A stretch of DNA of 64,000 bases from Acanthochlamys bracteata (GCA_019914995.1 CM034130.1:2294001-2358000); one strand, 5' to 3'. Shown: positions 27,012 to 39,951, numbered from the stretch's first letter. Program-made: numbers and translations. The notes: a model not told the origin generated them from the letters alone.

Positions 27012-27426
27012 TAAGGGGCGGCAATTTTCGATCCGGTCCAAAAAGATCGGATTCGGATCAGATCTTAGTCAGATTCGGATCGATTTCAAGTCGACCCAAA
27101 AATTTTAAACGGATTCGGATCGAGTTCAGATTGATCCAAAATTGATCCGTTTAACCATATAACTATTTATATAATATATATATTACTTAATAATTAAAAA
27201 TAATAGTATATATATATATATATATATATTAATTTATCTTAATTTAACTAATTTTTATTTAATTTATAAATTTTGTCAAAATTAATATTTTTCTTTTTAA
27301 ATATATCATAATCAATAATATATATATTATTATTAAAAATTAATATTTATAATTTTTATTTTAATAATTTAAATTATTAAATGGGTCGATCCGGAACCGA
27401 CTCAGTAATCCGAATTGCCACCCCTA
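27012..27426. mobile_element. hAT-like MITE
   Basis: The left end TAAGGGGCGGCAATTTTCGA and the right end, reverse-complemented TAGGGGTGGCAATTCGGATT, form imperfect terminal inverted repeats of the TAGGGGTGGCAA type common in plant hAT elements. The subterminal zones carry repeated GGATC/CGGAT words. The centre is AT-rich with a (TA)n run at about 27207-27230. No coding sequence. The expected 8-bp target duplication is not evident, suggesting age. Confidence 0.6.
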
Positions 27427-28796
27427 GGTGCATCAACAAGCAAATCTGAATACAAATTTTTAGATTTGACCTGATTCGTTTGACTGTTATTTATTTATTT
27501 TAAAATAAAAATTTTAAAAAATAATTTCAAAATTATTATTAAAATATAAAATTTATTATAAATTTGTAATATGTATATAATTATATATTTTTACTTTTAC
27601 TTGTAATATTTTTATTAATAATAATTCTAATAAAATTTCAGTTAGATTTTTATTGTGAATTGTATATTGTATTCTTTTGACTGTAAGTTTTCAGTCTTTC
27701 AGATAAGTTAGCACTTCAACCATCTCACTAGTAAATAATATTCTCCATTATTCAATTATCATTTTGTATGTACTAAATACCGATTATAAAGACAATATTG
27801 AGACAGAAATAGTCAAAATATCACGTGTAAATTGAGAGAGGATCTTAGGGGCTATGTTCTTCTCATTCCTTCCTCTCTAAATGATAGAATTATAACTAGA
27901 ATGTTCCAATTAGATTCCAACCTATTGTATTAGATATCTTATTGAATGTGTCTTCTATTAGTTCAAGATATTAAAATTTTCTGAATTTTCATCGTTTTTT
28001 ACAATAACGATATCTCATTCAAAATATTTGTTTAAGTCTGAAAAATATTGCATGCTGCTTGAAGTTGAAGATGGTGTTGAACTTAAACCAGACTTGATGG
28101 AGATCAACGAGCAATTGATCGTTTTTTCTTCTTACTTTGATGAGCTTGTGCTATTGTCACTTGTTGTTGTTGATTCCGTAAATTATCAAACCTAACTTCA
28201 TAAATATCATAAACTTTATACAACTTGTTACGAGCGTTAATTATTTGTAATTAAATATCGAAAATATTCAAATACATAGCGATATATGTAATAGTATTAG
28301 AAAATTACACAAATTTAAATTTAAGATCTAAATAAAGACAAAATAATATAAAAGAGAAATATCAGACCAATATTTTTTTAATTTGCTCGTTGTTATTGTA
28401 ACTATAAGTTTAAGTAATTGATCTGTTATATGTGAATGCAATATAGTATCCATATTAAGAATTGAATGTAAAACTAATGCAGAAATATGATAGTAAACAC
28501 TAAATAATAAAACAATAGTATCATAAAAAAATTCTAAAAACTATACAAAATTTGCAGCAATAATCCAATGAGTTTCAGTAAATATGTTGTTATCCAATTT
28601 TGTATTATAAAAATTCGTAAGTATATTTTATAATCAAAAATATATTTTAACAATAAATAAATAGAATTCTATCTTACTAGTATATCAAAATTGAACTTTC
28701 GGGGCTTCAAGTTTTTTGCCATGTAATATCTCTTAAATTCAGCTAAACGTTGGTTTAAACAAATAATTAAAAAATAGTAACACGAATATCATTAAT

Positions 28797-29839
28797 CTAT
28801 TCACTTATCAGTTTTATACCTGATTGTATGATCAAGTTGATAATATGACAATCACAACGTTGATGTAGTAAAATTCTTTCAATGTATGAGTTTAGCTCCA
28901 TCTCAAGAAATCGAATTGGTTTGATATTTGCTGAAGAATTATCTAATGTGATGGAGACAATATGATTGCTTATGCCCCTTTCTTTAACTACACTTATAAT
29001 GCACTCAGATATACTTTTAATATAATGTGTAGAATCAATTAGTCTAAAGCTAATAATTTCTTTTTGCATAATCCCTTGTGAATCTAAATAATGCGCAACA
29101 ATATTTAAATAATCTTGTTTATTTATACTGCTCTAAATATCAGATGTTAACGCAATAGAAAGTTTTAATGAACTTAATTTAGATTTTAATATATTACGCA
29201 TTTTATTGTAATGAGTAACAATATCGCTTCTAATAGTTATTATACTAACTTTTTAAAATTGTGGATAATATGCTCTTTTAATATAATTTTCATAAAAATA
29301 TGACTCACCAAAATTAATAGGTAAATTTATATCACAAATCATACGGGCAACTAGTTCTCTAACTATATTAGAATCATAAGACTAAGTACTTATCGAAACA
29401 TCGGTATTGAATTAAAGTTGAGTTTGTCAATGCTCCATTCCGATTTCTTTTCTGAAAATATATTTTTTATAATTTGCTATTAAATATCGAGTTATTACAT
29501 TAGGATTAGTAGTTAGAAGTTTTTTGTAAAACTTATATTTCATCATTTTTTATTTAGCAACATCACTTTGCATTGTATATTCGGCGGTGAAATAATTCTA
29601 TGGTTCAAAAGTTGTGACCTTTAAACGTTTTGTTGTTATCGATGTTATACTGAAATCGAACTACTTCTAATACTCAGAATTGGAGGACTTTCGTTGCATC
29701 TTTGATGGAAGCTTCTTCTTTGTATCGGAGGAACTTAATCTCTTTTTTCCATACGGGCAACATATATCTGCTCCAAATTTTGATCGTCCATATCATAATC
29801 ATTCATATCAAAATTAATGCCACCAATATTTAGATCCAT
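28797..29839 (-). pseudogene. Decayed hAT transposase (RICESLEEPER-like)
   Basis: Minus-strand reading from ATG 29839 gives MDLNIGGINFDMNDYDMDDQ, followed by broken frames. Around 29380-29070 fragments match hAT transposase order: SYDSNIVRELVARMICDINL, PINFGESYFYENYIKRAYYP, then SSINKQDYLNIVAHYLDSQG. From 29069 to 28797 an open stretch continues with IISFRLIDSTHYIKSI, ITLDNSSANIKPIRFLEMEL and the CDCHIINLIIQSGIK block typical of plant hAT transposases. In-frame stops separate the blocks and the C-terminal dimerisation domain is not recognisable, so this is a dead copy. The BED zinc finger is too degraded to confirm. Confidence 0.75.
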
Positions 29840-30099
29840 TTGAAATAACAATTAAATAATTTGAGAATTGGAGAAATATGAATTTAAGAAATAAAGTAAG
29901 AAAAAAATATTTTTATAAATTTGTATGAGTTTGAGTTTTGAAAATTTGAGAATGAAAATGAGAATTGAGAAATGAAAATTTGTTATGTGAAAGTTGAATG
30001 AAGATATGATATATTTATAGATAAAAATGTGAAACGATGAATGAATAAAAAATTACAAAAAATAAAAAAACTGCACAAAATCAGCAACGAGTAATGGTC

Positions 30100-30308
30100 A
30101 TGCTGACGTCAGCATAACCGTTATCTTTTTTGACATAGTCAACGGTCAACATTGACCATGTCAAAGTCAATGTTGACGGTCAACGGAAATAGTAATTGGG
30201 CGGACGGACCGAGAATATCGATTTGATACTATATGTAGGACCGAACTGAATCGACCCGATTCTATCATTATTCAGCGGCCCGATGGGCTCATCCGTTTAG
30301 CATGGTCT
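30100..30308. repeat. Probable hAT terminal and subterminal region
   Basis: Reverse-complemented, 30308 inward reads TAGACCATGCTAAACGGATG then AGCCCATCGGGCCG. This resembles degenerate hAT ends that begin TAGRCNTG and carry GGGCC words. Just inside lie a perfect 16-bp palindrome (ATGCTGACGTCAGCAT, 30100-30115) and a 15-bp inverted repeat (30142-30156 and 30166-30180, one mismatch). It sits upstream of the transposase relic as a 5' terminus should. The opposite terminus was not located. Confidence 0.4.
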
Positions 30309-31269
30309 ATTTTTATACATATGCTGACGTGAATCTTAGAGGCTATTTCAAAATATGTATAAAATAAATATTTTTAAAATAAAAAATATTTTTATTCTAT
30401 TTCGATAAATAAAGTTTATTATTTTGATTTAAAAAAAATAAAAATAAGTAATAATAATATCTTACTATTAAAAGTCTTCTATATTTTCTAATTTTAAATA
30501 AATTCTATAAACTATTATAAAAGTTTTATTAAAAAATATAAAATAAAAAATTGATAAAATATTATTTGTTGCAACTTTATTATCTGTTTATTATTATAAT
30601 ATGCACCCAGTGGTGTTTATTTATATCGTAATTGGTATATACTAATTAGTAATTTTTTGTTAATAATTGTAAACTTATATTTTATTATTTGGTGATTCAA
30701 CGACAAATATTTTAGGAAAGAAGTAAACCATGTGCAAATTAATAGCCCCAATATTATATTATTATGCGGTATTTAAAATAACGTCTTTGTTAACAAGCGA
30801 GTGACCTTCACGCACTCCTTAACCGTAATCAAGTAGTTCAAAAGCGAAGTTCTTTTATCCGGCGTCAAAGTGCGTTTTCGATTATATAAAAATAAATTTT
30901 ATAAAAAAATTCAGTTAAAATTCGAAAACTGATACTTATAATAAATTTTTTTACAAAAATAAAATTTAATATAAAAATAGAATAAAATTTCTTTAAATAT
31001 TAATTAAAGTGCGTGAAATATTACCTCAAAATTTTGAAAAAATTCGTTCCAATTGAAATAAGCTCTAAATTAACTAATTACCAACAGTAGAGAGGGTAAG
31101 GTCATCTATAGTCCTTTTCGGACAGCGAACAATATTGGGAGGTCTAGAAATGGATAACACTATATTAGTGGTTCGTTCCTGCAAATTCTCGTCCCTCATG
31201 TAGAGGAGGAAAATAACTCTATCGACGGCTTCGCTTCCGGGGCCGAGAGAGAGACAGCCAGCGAGCGAA

Positions 31270-31291
31270 AGAGAGAGAGAGAGAGAGAGAG
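31270..31291. repeat. (GA)n in the LARP1-like 5' region
   Basis: A run of about eleven GA dinucleotides lies about 300 bp before the LARP1-like ATG, in the promoter or 5' UTR. GAGA tracts are common in plant core promoters. Confidence 0.8.
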
Positions 31292-31585
31292 CAACTCCGC
31301 GGAGAAACAAAGTCTTGCACAAAAAAGCGCCGACCCAGCGCCGCCCCCTCTACTCCTTTTCCCTGATTCCCAATTCTTCATTTCTACACCAAAAAAAAAA
31401 AAAAAAAGAAAAATAAATCCTTCCAAAATCTATTCATCTGTCGATCAATCTCTCCATAATCAAATTAAGTTTTCCTTTTCTGTCCAAAATTTAATTCATC
31501 TTCCTTTTTTCAAATCTTTTGGGGGTGTTTTTTGTATTTGTTTTAGTTTTTTTTTCTTCTGATCGGGATCCATAGATCAAATCAA

Positions 31586-34500
31586 ATGACTGTTGCCAGC
31601 AACGTTTACTCTTCTACCAATTCTCCTCGTTCCGACCGTGGGGTCGCGAACCATGCCAACTCCGTCGTTCGCTCCCCAGAACCTCAACCATCTTCTCCGA
31701 ATCGCTCTTCTCCTTCTCCTTCGTCTGCTGTATCTGTGCCGCCAGATGCTTCTGTCGACGGTGGGGAACAACGTAGCAGTAACGGCAATGCTGCTGCTGC
31801 TGCTTCTGCTGGTAACAAAGGAAAGAAATTGGCTTGGAATCGGCCGTCAACTAACGGCGCTTCTGAATCTGGGCCGGCGGTAATGGGTGCGGTGTCGTGG
31901 CCTGCTCTCTCCGAATCTACAAAGCCGTCTTCCCGGTCTTCATCCTCAGAGTCTGTCAAAGCTTTCTCTTTTGATGCATCGGCGCCCTCGGTAAGTAATG
32001 TACATATTCAATTCGTATGTAGAATTTGTAAAGAGGAGATTTTTTTAATGAAATTTGCGTAATTAGGGCTCGGTGGTTTCATCTCCTTCTCCAATGCCCA
32101 AGACGAGCAATGCGAGTTCTGGGATTGTCTCGGGTAATGTTGCCAACCGCCAGAAATCTATGACGCGTAGTGGCAATGGGAGCATCGGCAGCAGTAGCAG
32201 CGGTAACTCAGTTGTGAATACTTTTCAGGAAATAGCTTCTCCTTCATCAGCTCCTTTGCAGTTGTCCGGTAGTGTGTCTGGCAAGCAGATTGCTCCTGAC
32301 GCTTCCCCCAAGAATATCGGCAATGGTGGAAACAATGGGGATCATGTGTCTGGTTCTAGCGGGAATGATCGTCAACGAGGTTATAATAAGAAAGGTAACA
32401 ACGGTGGCGGCCCCCACCATGGCAACTATCAGAACCGGAAGGATCAAGATCGAGGTGGTTATGATTGGAACCAACCTCGGGTTTTCAGTAGCAGGGACGC
32501 CCGCATACAGCCTACACCGCCTCAACATGGCGTCGCCAGGCCGTATTTGGCTCCGCCTTCACCAGCTGGATCACCTTTTATTCCTCCCCCGTCAGTTCGA
32601 CCGTTTGTGAATCCAATGGGTTATCCTGGTAAGGTTAATTTTGTAAAGTGAAAAGCTTTTGTTTGTGTCATGAACTTACACTTTTGTTTGCAGAAATTGC
32701 TCCACCGATGTTTTACTACCCTGCACCGGTGCTGCCTGAGGCATCCAGACCAATACCTTTTATCCCTCCTCAAATGGCCCCTATGATGTTTGTTCCTCAG
32801 CAAGATAATCGGGCTACACTTTTGAAACAAATAGATTACTATTTCAGGTATTTGTATTTATCTAGTGATACAGCTGTATTTGCTTTAGTGAAATCTATAA
32901 GGCACAAAAAATACTAAATGAGTAGGAGAATGCAATACCTCCTGTGGCCTTCTCTTGCAGTTCAGAGAACTTGTGTAAAGATACATTCTTGCGCCAAAAC
33001 ATGGACGAGCAAGGTTGGGTGCCAGTTGATTTGATTGCTAACTTCAACAGAGTGAGTCTTTATACTGTGTTACCCTTTTATTGGTTGCAATGGATCTTCT
33101 GCTTTATTTCAATTCATTTAGTATTTGGCTTATGGCTTGTGCATTGAATTAGTGCTCTCTTTAGTTGCTCATTAAAGAGTGGTTCTAGCTTTTTTTCATA
33201 AGTTAATATAATGTAAAACTATTGATGGTGTTTCTTATGCAACCCCAAATGATTGAGCGACTCTAAGATGTAATGTACGAAAGTCGTTCTGTGGTTAGGC
33301 TGGTAAAAATTGTTTTCGAGTATGTTTACATTCCAATAAAAGTATTTGTTATCAAATCTTGACTTGTTTTTGTTTCAAATAAAGCAAGCTTCAAGCTTTC
33401 ATGTTTTGGAGCAGCATATTTTTTTTATAGGGATTTACAAGTGGAATTTGAAATGCAATATGCACCTATGTTGTATTGATCAATTGAAATAGCCCTCAGA
33501 TTGGAGTCTTAGAGCCAATAGGAGAGGCACTGTATGGCGGTTTTCAAGGATTTAATTTAATAGAAAACTCAAAAGACATAGAGTAAGTATGACGAGGGTA
33601 ACTAAAATTCTCCTTAGAGTTATTGTTGTATAGAAGGTAAATGAATTGAGGGCGATAAATGAAATATGAGGGCAAAGTGCTTTTCAGTAAGAATATTTCA
33701 TCACAAGTTGTTTGTTAAACAATCTTCCATGAAATGTCAGACAAGCCGTTACTTCTTGCTTCTGATAACCAGTGTGCCTCTTTTATAGTGGTTGGGCACC
33801 TGCAGGACAATGGAAGTTTCTAGTGCCTCCTTGGTGTGTCCATGTTCTGCAACTAATAACAGCAATCTTTCCCTAAATATGAAAGGCATTTGGCTCTTCA
33901 AAAAACATCCTTTTCTGATATGCCTAGAGACCAGGAGTCCAAGCAAATGGAAGAGGGTGAAAACACTATCCTGAGTTGGAAGGGTAGAGGTAGGGAGGGA
34001 AGATGCACTCTGCTAGAAAACGAGTGCTCTTAAGATTTCTGTTTAGTATGATGGCGAGTTCTTATGTGAAGTATATGGGCATATTATGCAACAAGACAGT
34101 AGATCTCTCGAGACTGATTATTCAAGATAGTAGAGTTTTTAGGTTTATACAGTGCAAAATTTTTATTCACCGTTAATTGCTTATAATCGTCATTGCTATT
34201 CATGGGATCGATAAGTGAGCAGAGGTGTGGTATAATATATGTAGTGCTTAGCTAGAGATATATTGAGAACCAAAATACATGAACAACCTTTGGGCTTACT
34301 CCAGATTTGATTAGTAGTTTAAACTTGGTCCAATTGTTGCAAATTCCATGCTGCTCTAGCAAATACGGTTCTGTTAAGACATGTTAATCGAGCGTGCGTG
34401 TAACTTGATGCAGTTTCCAGTAATGGACTGTTTAGTGCTTTCAAGTCATTACCTTATTGATTATCCTCCTACAATTATTTTATTTCTTTAATATGTTTTC

Positions 34501-35239
34501 AAGATTTTGAAACATCATATAAGTAGATACTGAAGAGAATGATTGAATCAATGAGTTTCAACGGTGGATTAATTATTCGAAGAATATACTTAAGGATGAG
34601 TGTGACAGTTAAAAAGGAACATGTTTTGGCTGATGGATTCTAGGTTGCAGTGAGTTGGTGTTAATTAAATATATTTAGTGATGTCTTCGTCCCATAAATA
34701 TGTGGGCAGTGTTATATTATCTTTCTTTCATCTGTCTTGCCACCTTTTTTTTTGTTGCATATGTTTAATTGTTTGGTTTCAGTTACGTTGTTACTAATTT
34801 AGGCTGCTGATTTCCTAGGAGGTTTGTAGAATAACTCATGCAATAGCTTTACTATAGCAGAATTCTTTTGCTGAAGTGATACGTAAATGTCATAAAGCTC
34901 GTGCAACTGTAGACGAAATTGTACTTTCTGCCATAAGCATACAAAAGTTTCTGTAGTTATAGCACCTAAGCTCATCGCTTAGGACTATTATGGTTAATAA
35001 TTAGCCTCTTTCACCCAATATTGAGGTTATGAGAGCATTGTTATTCTTTGGACAGTTTGAGGGTTCACTTCTAGGTACTGCTGGTTTATTAATATCTATG
35101 TAGAATAACATGCAGAATAAATTGGACATCCTACAAGTGATGGATGCAATTGTCATAAAAATGGTGGAATAAAATGAAAAATATATATAATAGACAAAGG
35201 TAGTGCAATGTAAGATCAAGGAACTGTCTCTTTTGCTCC

Positions 35240-35281
<42 letters not shown>

Positions 35282-36561
35282 CTCTCTTTTGTTTGGGACT
35301 GTTTCTTATTACATTCTCAGCAAAAGAGTATCTTTGGATTTGAAGTATTAAGTGTCAGACTACAGAATGCACACTGAAAATTGGTGGACATAAGCATGAG
35401 AAGGCAATATATGTTTGTATAATACGGATTTGCGAGATATAATAACATATGAAATAGTGGAAGTTTCATAGTGGACATTTGATGGATTCTCTTCTGTTCC
35501 CCAGGTCCATCCTACACTACATGGTTCAGTCCTGATTTTCTTGCTTTTGTTGTATTGCCACAAGAAAAATTCTACTTCAAAATATTGTGATGCAAGCGTT
35601 TTCATTTTGTGCTGCATACTTCTTAGCACTTGAAATTAAAGTTGACGTCTCTTCTCTTCTCTCTTTTTTTAAAAAATTTAAGTTTATGGTTCTGAATAGT
35701 CGGTCACTATTTTAGCAATTGTTTTTTGGAATTTATCCATGTGCCAGTTATACTTATCGTCAATCTTGTATTGAGAAGATTATGGGGGATACTGCTGTTT
35801 ATATGTCAGTAGCACATGCATTGCTCTAATTGTAATATGAATGTATGATCTGGAGAGTTGCTATAATTGCTTTATTCTCTTTATGGTGCATGGTGCGAAG
35901 AGTCCTATTTCTTGAAGTTTTGGGTTTCCTCTTGAATGTTAGGCTATCTAATTTAAAGTGGGTGCCTGTGTTTTGGTTTGCCTTTCTGTCCACTCCGTTT
36001 AGATCTTCTCATTTATCATTATAGTGATAGTCGCCATGCCTGTTTCCAATGTTACAGGTCAAACAACTAACAAATAACAAAGAATATATACTGGATGTGA
36101 TACAAGCTTCTGAAGTTGTTGAAGTAAAGGTATGTGTTTTGCAACTTTGCATATAGTTCTTTTACCAAATAATTTGTAACTTAAATGAGATAGGCCATCA
36201 TCTAAATTTATTAAAATCCTTTGTTGCTGAGATCGGAATCTGTAAAGCTCTTTCATGCGGTTTTTGTGCTTATGATCTCTTACAGGATGAGAAGATAAGA
36301 AAGCGCAGTGATTGGATCATTTGGTTGTTACCTCCAACATCCAGCCAATATAGTTCCAGTCTGCAATCACAAACTGCACAAAATCATGATTTTCTTATTG
36401 CACAATTGCAAAATGCTCAGCTGGATGATGGGACGTCTAGCCATAATCGCTCCGAAGGACCCAATCTAGAAGAAGTCATACCTAATATAACTGGATCAGC
36501 AGATACTGTAAACCAGTCTGAAGGCAGTGAGCTACGAACAGCCCCAAATATGGGACAGTAG
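31586..36561 (+). CDS. La-related protein 1 (LARP1B/C type)
   Basis: Six exons: 31586-31990, 32067-32628, 32694-32847, 32961-33051, 36058-36129 and 36286-36561 (TAG), giving 519 aa. Residues 1-350 are low-complexity and disordered: Ser/Asn/Gly-rich, with the conserved KLAWNRP motif near residue 80 and Gly/Arg/Asn- and Pro-rich stretches. The La motif runs from about 358 to 440, through DNRATLLKQIDYYFSSENLC, RQNMDEQGWVPVDLIANFNR and KRSDWIIWLLPP. A polar tail of about 75 aa ends the protein. Lack of a C-terminal DM15 region and the length fit plant LARP1B/1C rather than LARP1A. These proteins bind mRNA, and Arabidopsis LARP1C is linked to leaf senescence. The intron between exons 4 and 5 splits the La motif and is 3,006 bp long. 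The start is the first ATG after an AT-rich leader. Confidence 0.93.
33052..36057 (+). other. 3.0-kb intron 4 of the LARP1-like gene
   Basis: It is bounded by a gtgagt donor and a gttacag acceptor that join codons of the La motif in frame. It is T-rich, with a (CT)n run at about 35243-35277. No coding sequence or clear transposon is visible in it. Confidence 0.7.
35243..35277. repeat. (CT)n microsatellite
   Basis: About seventeen uninterrupted CT units in intron 4 of the LARP1-like gene. Confidence 0.9.
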
Positions 36562-38140
36562 ACCTTGGTCAAATTATTACAGAAGAAAAGCTTAATGAGG
36601 AGAGGTACACCACTAGATATCTTCTTGAATTGAGGAAGAAATTCTTCTTTTGCTACTGCAGAACGCACGAGTCACTAGTGCATCTTGGTATCATTGCGCC
36701 TATAAAAAGAAACAACAAAAACATAAAATCCAAAAAAAAATGATCATAAAAATTTTGGAAAAAAATAATATTAAAAAAATCTGAACTGAAATGAAATCTA
36801 GTGAATGTATAGTTTGTTTTAACTTAAAGGTGGGGTGTTTTGGTGGTGATTCCCATAGCTGTAAGCTTGTGTTCTGGCATGATTCTTGGACCTAAAGTTT
36901 TACTGTCTGACCCCACCTTTTTTGTCCTGGTTTAGTTATTGTTTTTATTGAGCTCAAAACAAATTAACTGGACAGTTCTGCTTGTATCTTAGGAGGGCTC
37001 TTTTTTGCTGTGCGAGTGATCATATTTCATATACTTTGTCTTCACTTGAGGAAGATTACTGCATTTCTTGATCACGGGAATTGATTTATTTATTCATTTC
37101 TTATTATTGTCTGTGACTTTTGGTTTGCTTTGCTTGATTTAAAGATACTGATTATTCAGAAGCTGGCCGATTTTGTCTAGTTATTTGTATGGAGTCTTTG
37201 TGTTTGAGTTCTCAAGAGTCCTTTTGGAGTTGCAGTGGCATCTCATTGAAGGTCTTTGTGAGAGGATAGCTGAAACTTGCATGCCATTGCGAATGCAATA
37301 CTTAAATAGATGTCGGTATGAGGTATGAAGCTTATTACGATTGCAGTATTGAGGTTTTAAATGAGAGCTAATCTGAAGCTATGCAAGTTGTTACTCTACG
37401 TGTGTCTGACCCGAATAGCCTTGTCTGTCTGATACCTTTGGCAATACGCGTTTAAAGATTTTCTTTAAAGCATGTACATGGTAACTGCAGAGAGGAAGGA
37501 TTTTCTAGTTGATGGTGAGTAGACGTTGAGAAATGAGAATGTTGTGGCTTGCGAAGTCCCAACTTTTCTTTTACACTTCTGGTAATGTTTCCATTTTGCA
37601 GCATATCTATGGACATTATAGGGAGTATAAAACCAAGTAAGCTTAGCCGTTTGCTTAGCAGACCCTGAAAGATTTAAACAGGCACACAATCTCTGGACTG
37701 AACGTGTACGTTCAATGAGCTCATGTAGTACACTTTCAATGCATGGTTTTGGTTCTAAGCGGAAAGACTAAGAATCAACTTATTTCCCATCCCAAACTTC
37801 CGTCGATGAGATTCAAAGTATACGTTTAAGTTGTGGTTATGTTGCATTGTACATGAAAAATATCCCTGGTTAAGTACTCCTATGATTTACGCAACGCACT
37901 CCTTTTTTTATGGAAAAGGAATGCAGTGCTCTTTTCTTTTCTTTTTCCTTTTGGCAATAATAATAAGTTAAGGAAAACCCTGGTGGCCTTTGTAGTAAGT
38001 TTTTAACAGTGAGACTGTGTTTTTTTATCCTTATAATTTATTTTATTTTATTAAAAAAAATTTCGTTTACTTTCGGCTACTTAAAGAATATAAAAAATTA
38101 TTTTAATTATTATTTTTATAAATAAAATTTAAAAGTTTAA

Positions 38141-38376
38141 GGGTGCGTTTGTTTTTACTTTTTTATAACGAAATTTTTTAATTTTTTATTTCATATTTTT
38201 TAATACATATTTTATAAGTATTTAAAAATTTTATTTAAAAATTTAAAAAATATAAAAAAAATTTATATAATGAAATTTTTTTATTATATATTTTTATTAT
38301 TTTTTAAATATAAAAAAATAAAAATATTTTTTTATTTTGAAAATTTTTTATTTTATAAGCAATCTCAAACGCATCC
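38141..38376. mobile_element. Tourist-like MITE with TAA target duplication
   Basis: The left end GGGTGCGTTTGTTTTTACTT and the right end, reverse-complemented GGATGCGTTTGAGATTGCTT, form inverted termini. The trinucleotide TAA flanks both sides (38138-38140 and 38377-38379), as expected for PIF/Harbinger (Tourist) insertions. The interior is nearly pure A/T and shares long stretches with the copies at 6.6 and 24.1 kb. This is the cleanest member of the family here. Confidence 0.7.
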
Positions 38377-39951
38377 TAAATCACTTTTCGAAGATTGTAT
38401 AATAACTGATATCGTAATAATTTATTTTTTAATAATTCACTCCAATCTAAGATTGTATTCTACCTGAGCTTTTCTTGCTTAAAAAGCTGAGGCAGTTCAT
38501 GTGAAAGTGGGAGAGCATTAAAATGCTACTATTAATAGTTGTATATCATCAAAGAGAAGTTGAGTTGTTTGATGCAAACTACTATAGAGAGCCTGTTTCT
38601 TTGGTTAATGTGATTTAACCCTTTTAATTGAAACTGTGAATGCAGCAGTGTTACTGCTATTTTTTCATGTGCTTTGAACAGGAGAATGATCTTGGGAGAT
38701 TTACCTATGTCCACTATATGGGTAACACCTTAAATTTGAAGTTTAGTCCTCTCCAAGAACAGGCCAAAATAGTATGCCAAATTTAAGTAACCTAAATAAA
38801 TTAAAATATAGAAATCAACATCATGATTCAGTTCAGCAATTTCATGCTTGCTATTCATGCAATGCATTTTATAATTTTTAACTCTTCTTCCCAGCACGCA
38901 TGGATTTTATTTGAGTAGGATGCGTTTAACAACAAAGTTTTAAGAAGTATTTAAAAGTGTTTATAATTTTTTTTAAAAAAAAATATTTTGATACTATTTG
39001 AAAAAAATAAGTTAAAAAATTAAGTAATAATAATTTTTTATGGTGTCAAAATTTTTTATATTTTTTTAATATTTAAAATGTGAAATTTTTTTGAAAAGTT
39101 GAAAAAAGTTTAGTAAAACGCAGTGCCAAACTCAGAGTTTGCAAGCAATGCAACACATCCCGTTTTACGGGTCGATGAGTTGGTTTGGTTGGTGGCCAGA
39201 GAGCAGGAGACAGGGATGTCTCAGGCACAAAGCAAAAAAAATACAGAACAAACCAGCAATGTTCCAACAAAAACAAACCCTATTTCTTTCTTCCTGTCTA
39301 TTTCCCACCGTACCATTTCTTCCCCAGACTCCAAAGCATCAAAGCTATTGCTATATTCTCTATGCTTTACGTCTCACCGGCGGCCATACCTGAAGCCATT
39401 CCTTGTCTCACTACCTTCAAACAATGCACGAAGCTTATTATCATTATCAGCTTATCTTAAGCTGCTTGATACTAGTTAGCTTAGCTCGAGCACCCTTGAT
39501 GGTTGTTTTATTTTTGTTATGGATTGATGGTTGTTTATTATATTAGCTAGCTAGGTTAAACAGTGGCGGTAGAGCCCTGGTGTCCTTCGACAGTAGAAAA
39601 CAGCGTACGGTTCACTATCTCTTCCCTGCTTGACAACTGTGTTCCAACTCTTCTTTTTTTTTTTTTCATTCTTGAATTTATTCATGTAGCTAGAGCTAGT
39701 AGTATTAAACTACTAATAGTAGTGATATAATAAAAGAGAGCTAGCTAGGGTTTTGGATTTTTTTTCCCCGGAGAAGAAGAGAAGTACACATAACCGTGAA
39801 TGATCCATCTACTATTGTATTAGGGGAAGATTTTTCTTTCTTCTTTCAGTCAAGTCTAGGGTGTCCCTTTCTATCTTTTTCTTGTATAATAAAATTATTA
39901 GGTGCCACGAAATTCAAAAATTTAATTTTTCAAAAATTTTCTCCTTTTATA

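Larger units (their letters stand above)
19629..31585. other. 12-kb transposon-rich region without intact genes
   Basis: Between the divergent aquaporin and LARP1-like genes there is no intact coding region I can support. AT-rich MITE-like blocks lie near 20460-20810, 21110-21290, 22030-22180, 23640-23770, 24102-24360, 25010-25190, 25556-25820, 26500-26700 and 30340-30600. A hAT-type MITE lies at 27012-27426 and a decayed hAT transposase at 28797-29839. ACGT/G-box words (CACGTG at 21523) cluster near 21470-21530. LARP1-like promoter and 5' UTR sequence occupies roughly the last 500 bp. Confidence 0.6.

Noticed and set aside
31196-31426. Minus-strand frames over the GA tract before the LARP1-like gene
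   Set aside because: Ser/Leu repeats come from the (GA)n simple repeat. The region is the promoter or leader of the plus-strand gene.
39123-39479. Overlapping open frames of 84-118 codons on the plus strand
   Set aside because: Three frames are open at once, composition is Ser/Leu/Pro-biased, there is no recognisable domain and no splice support. Possibly transcribed leader or non-coding RNA, but not supportable as a gene.
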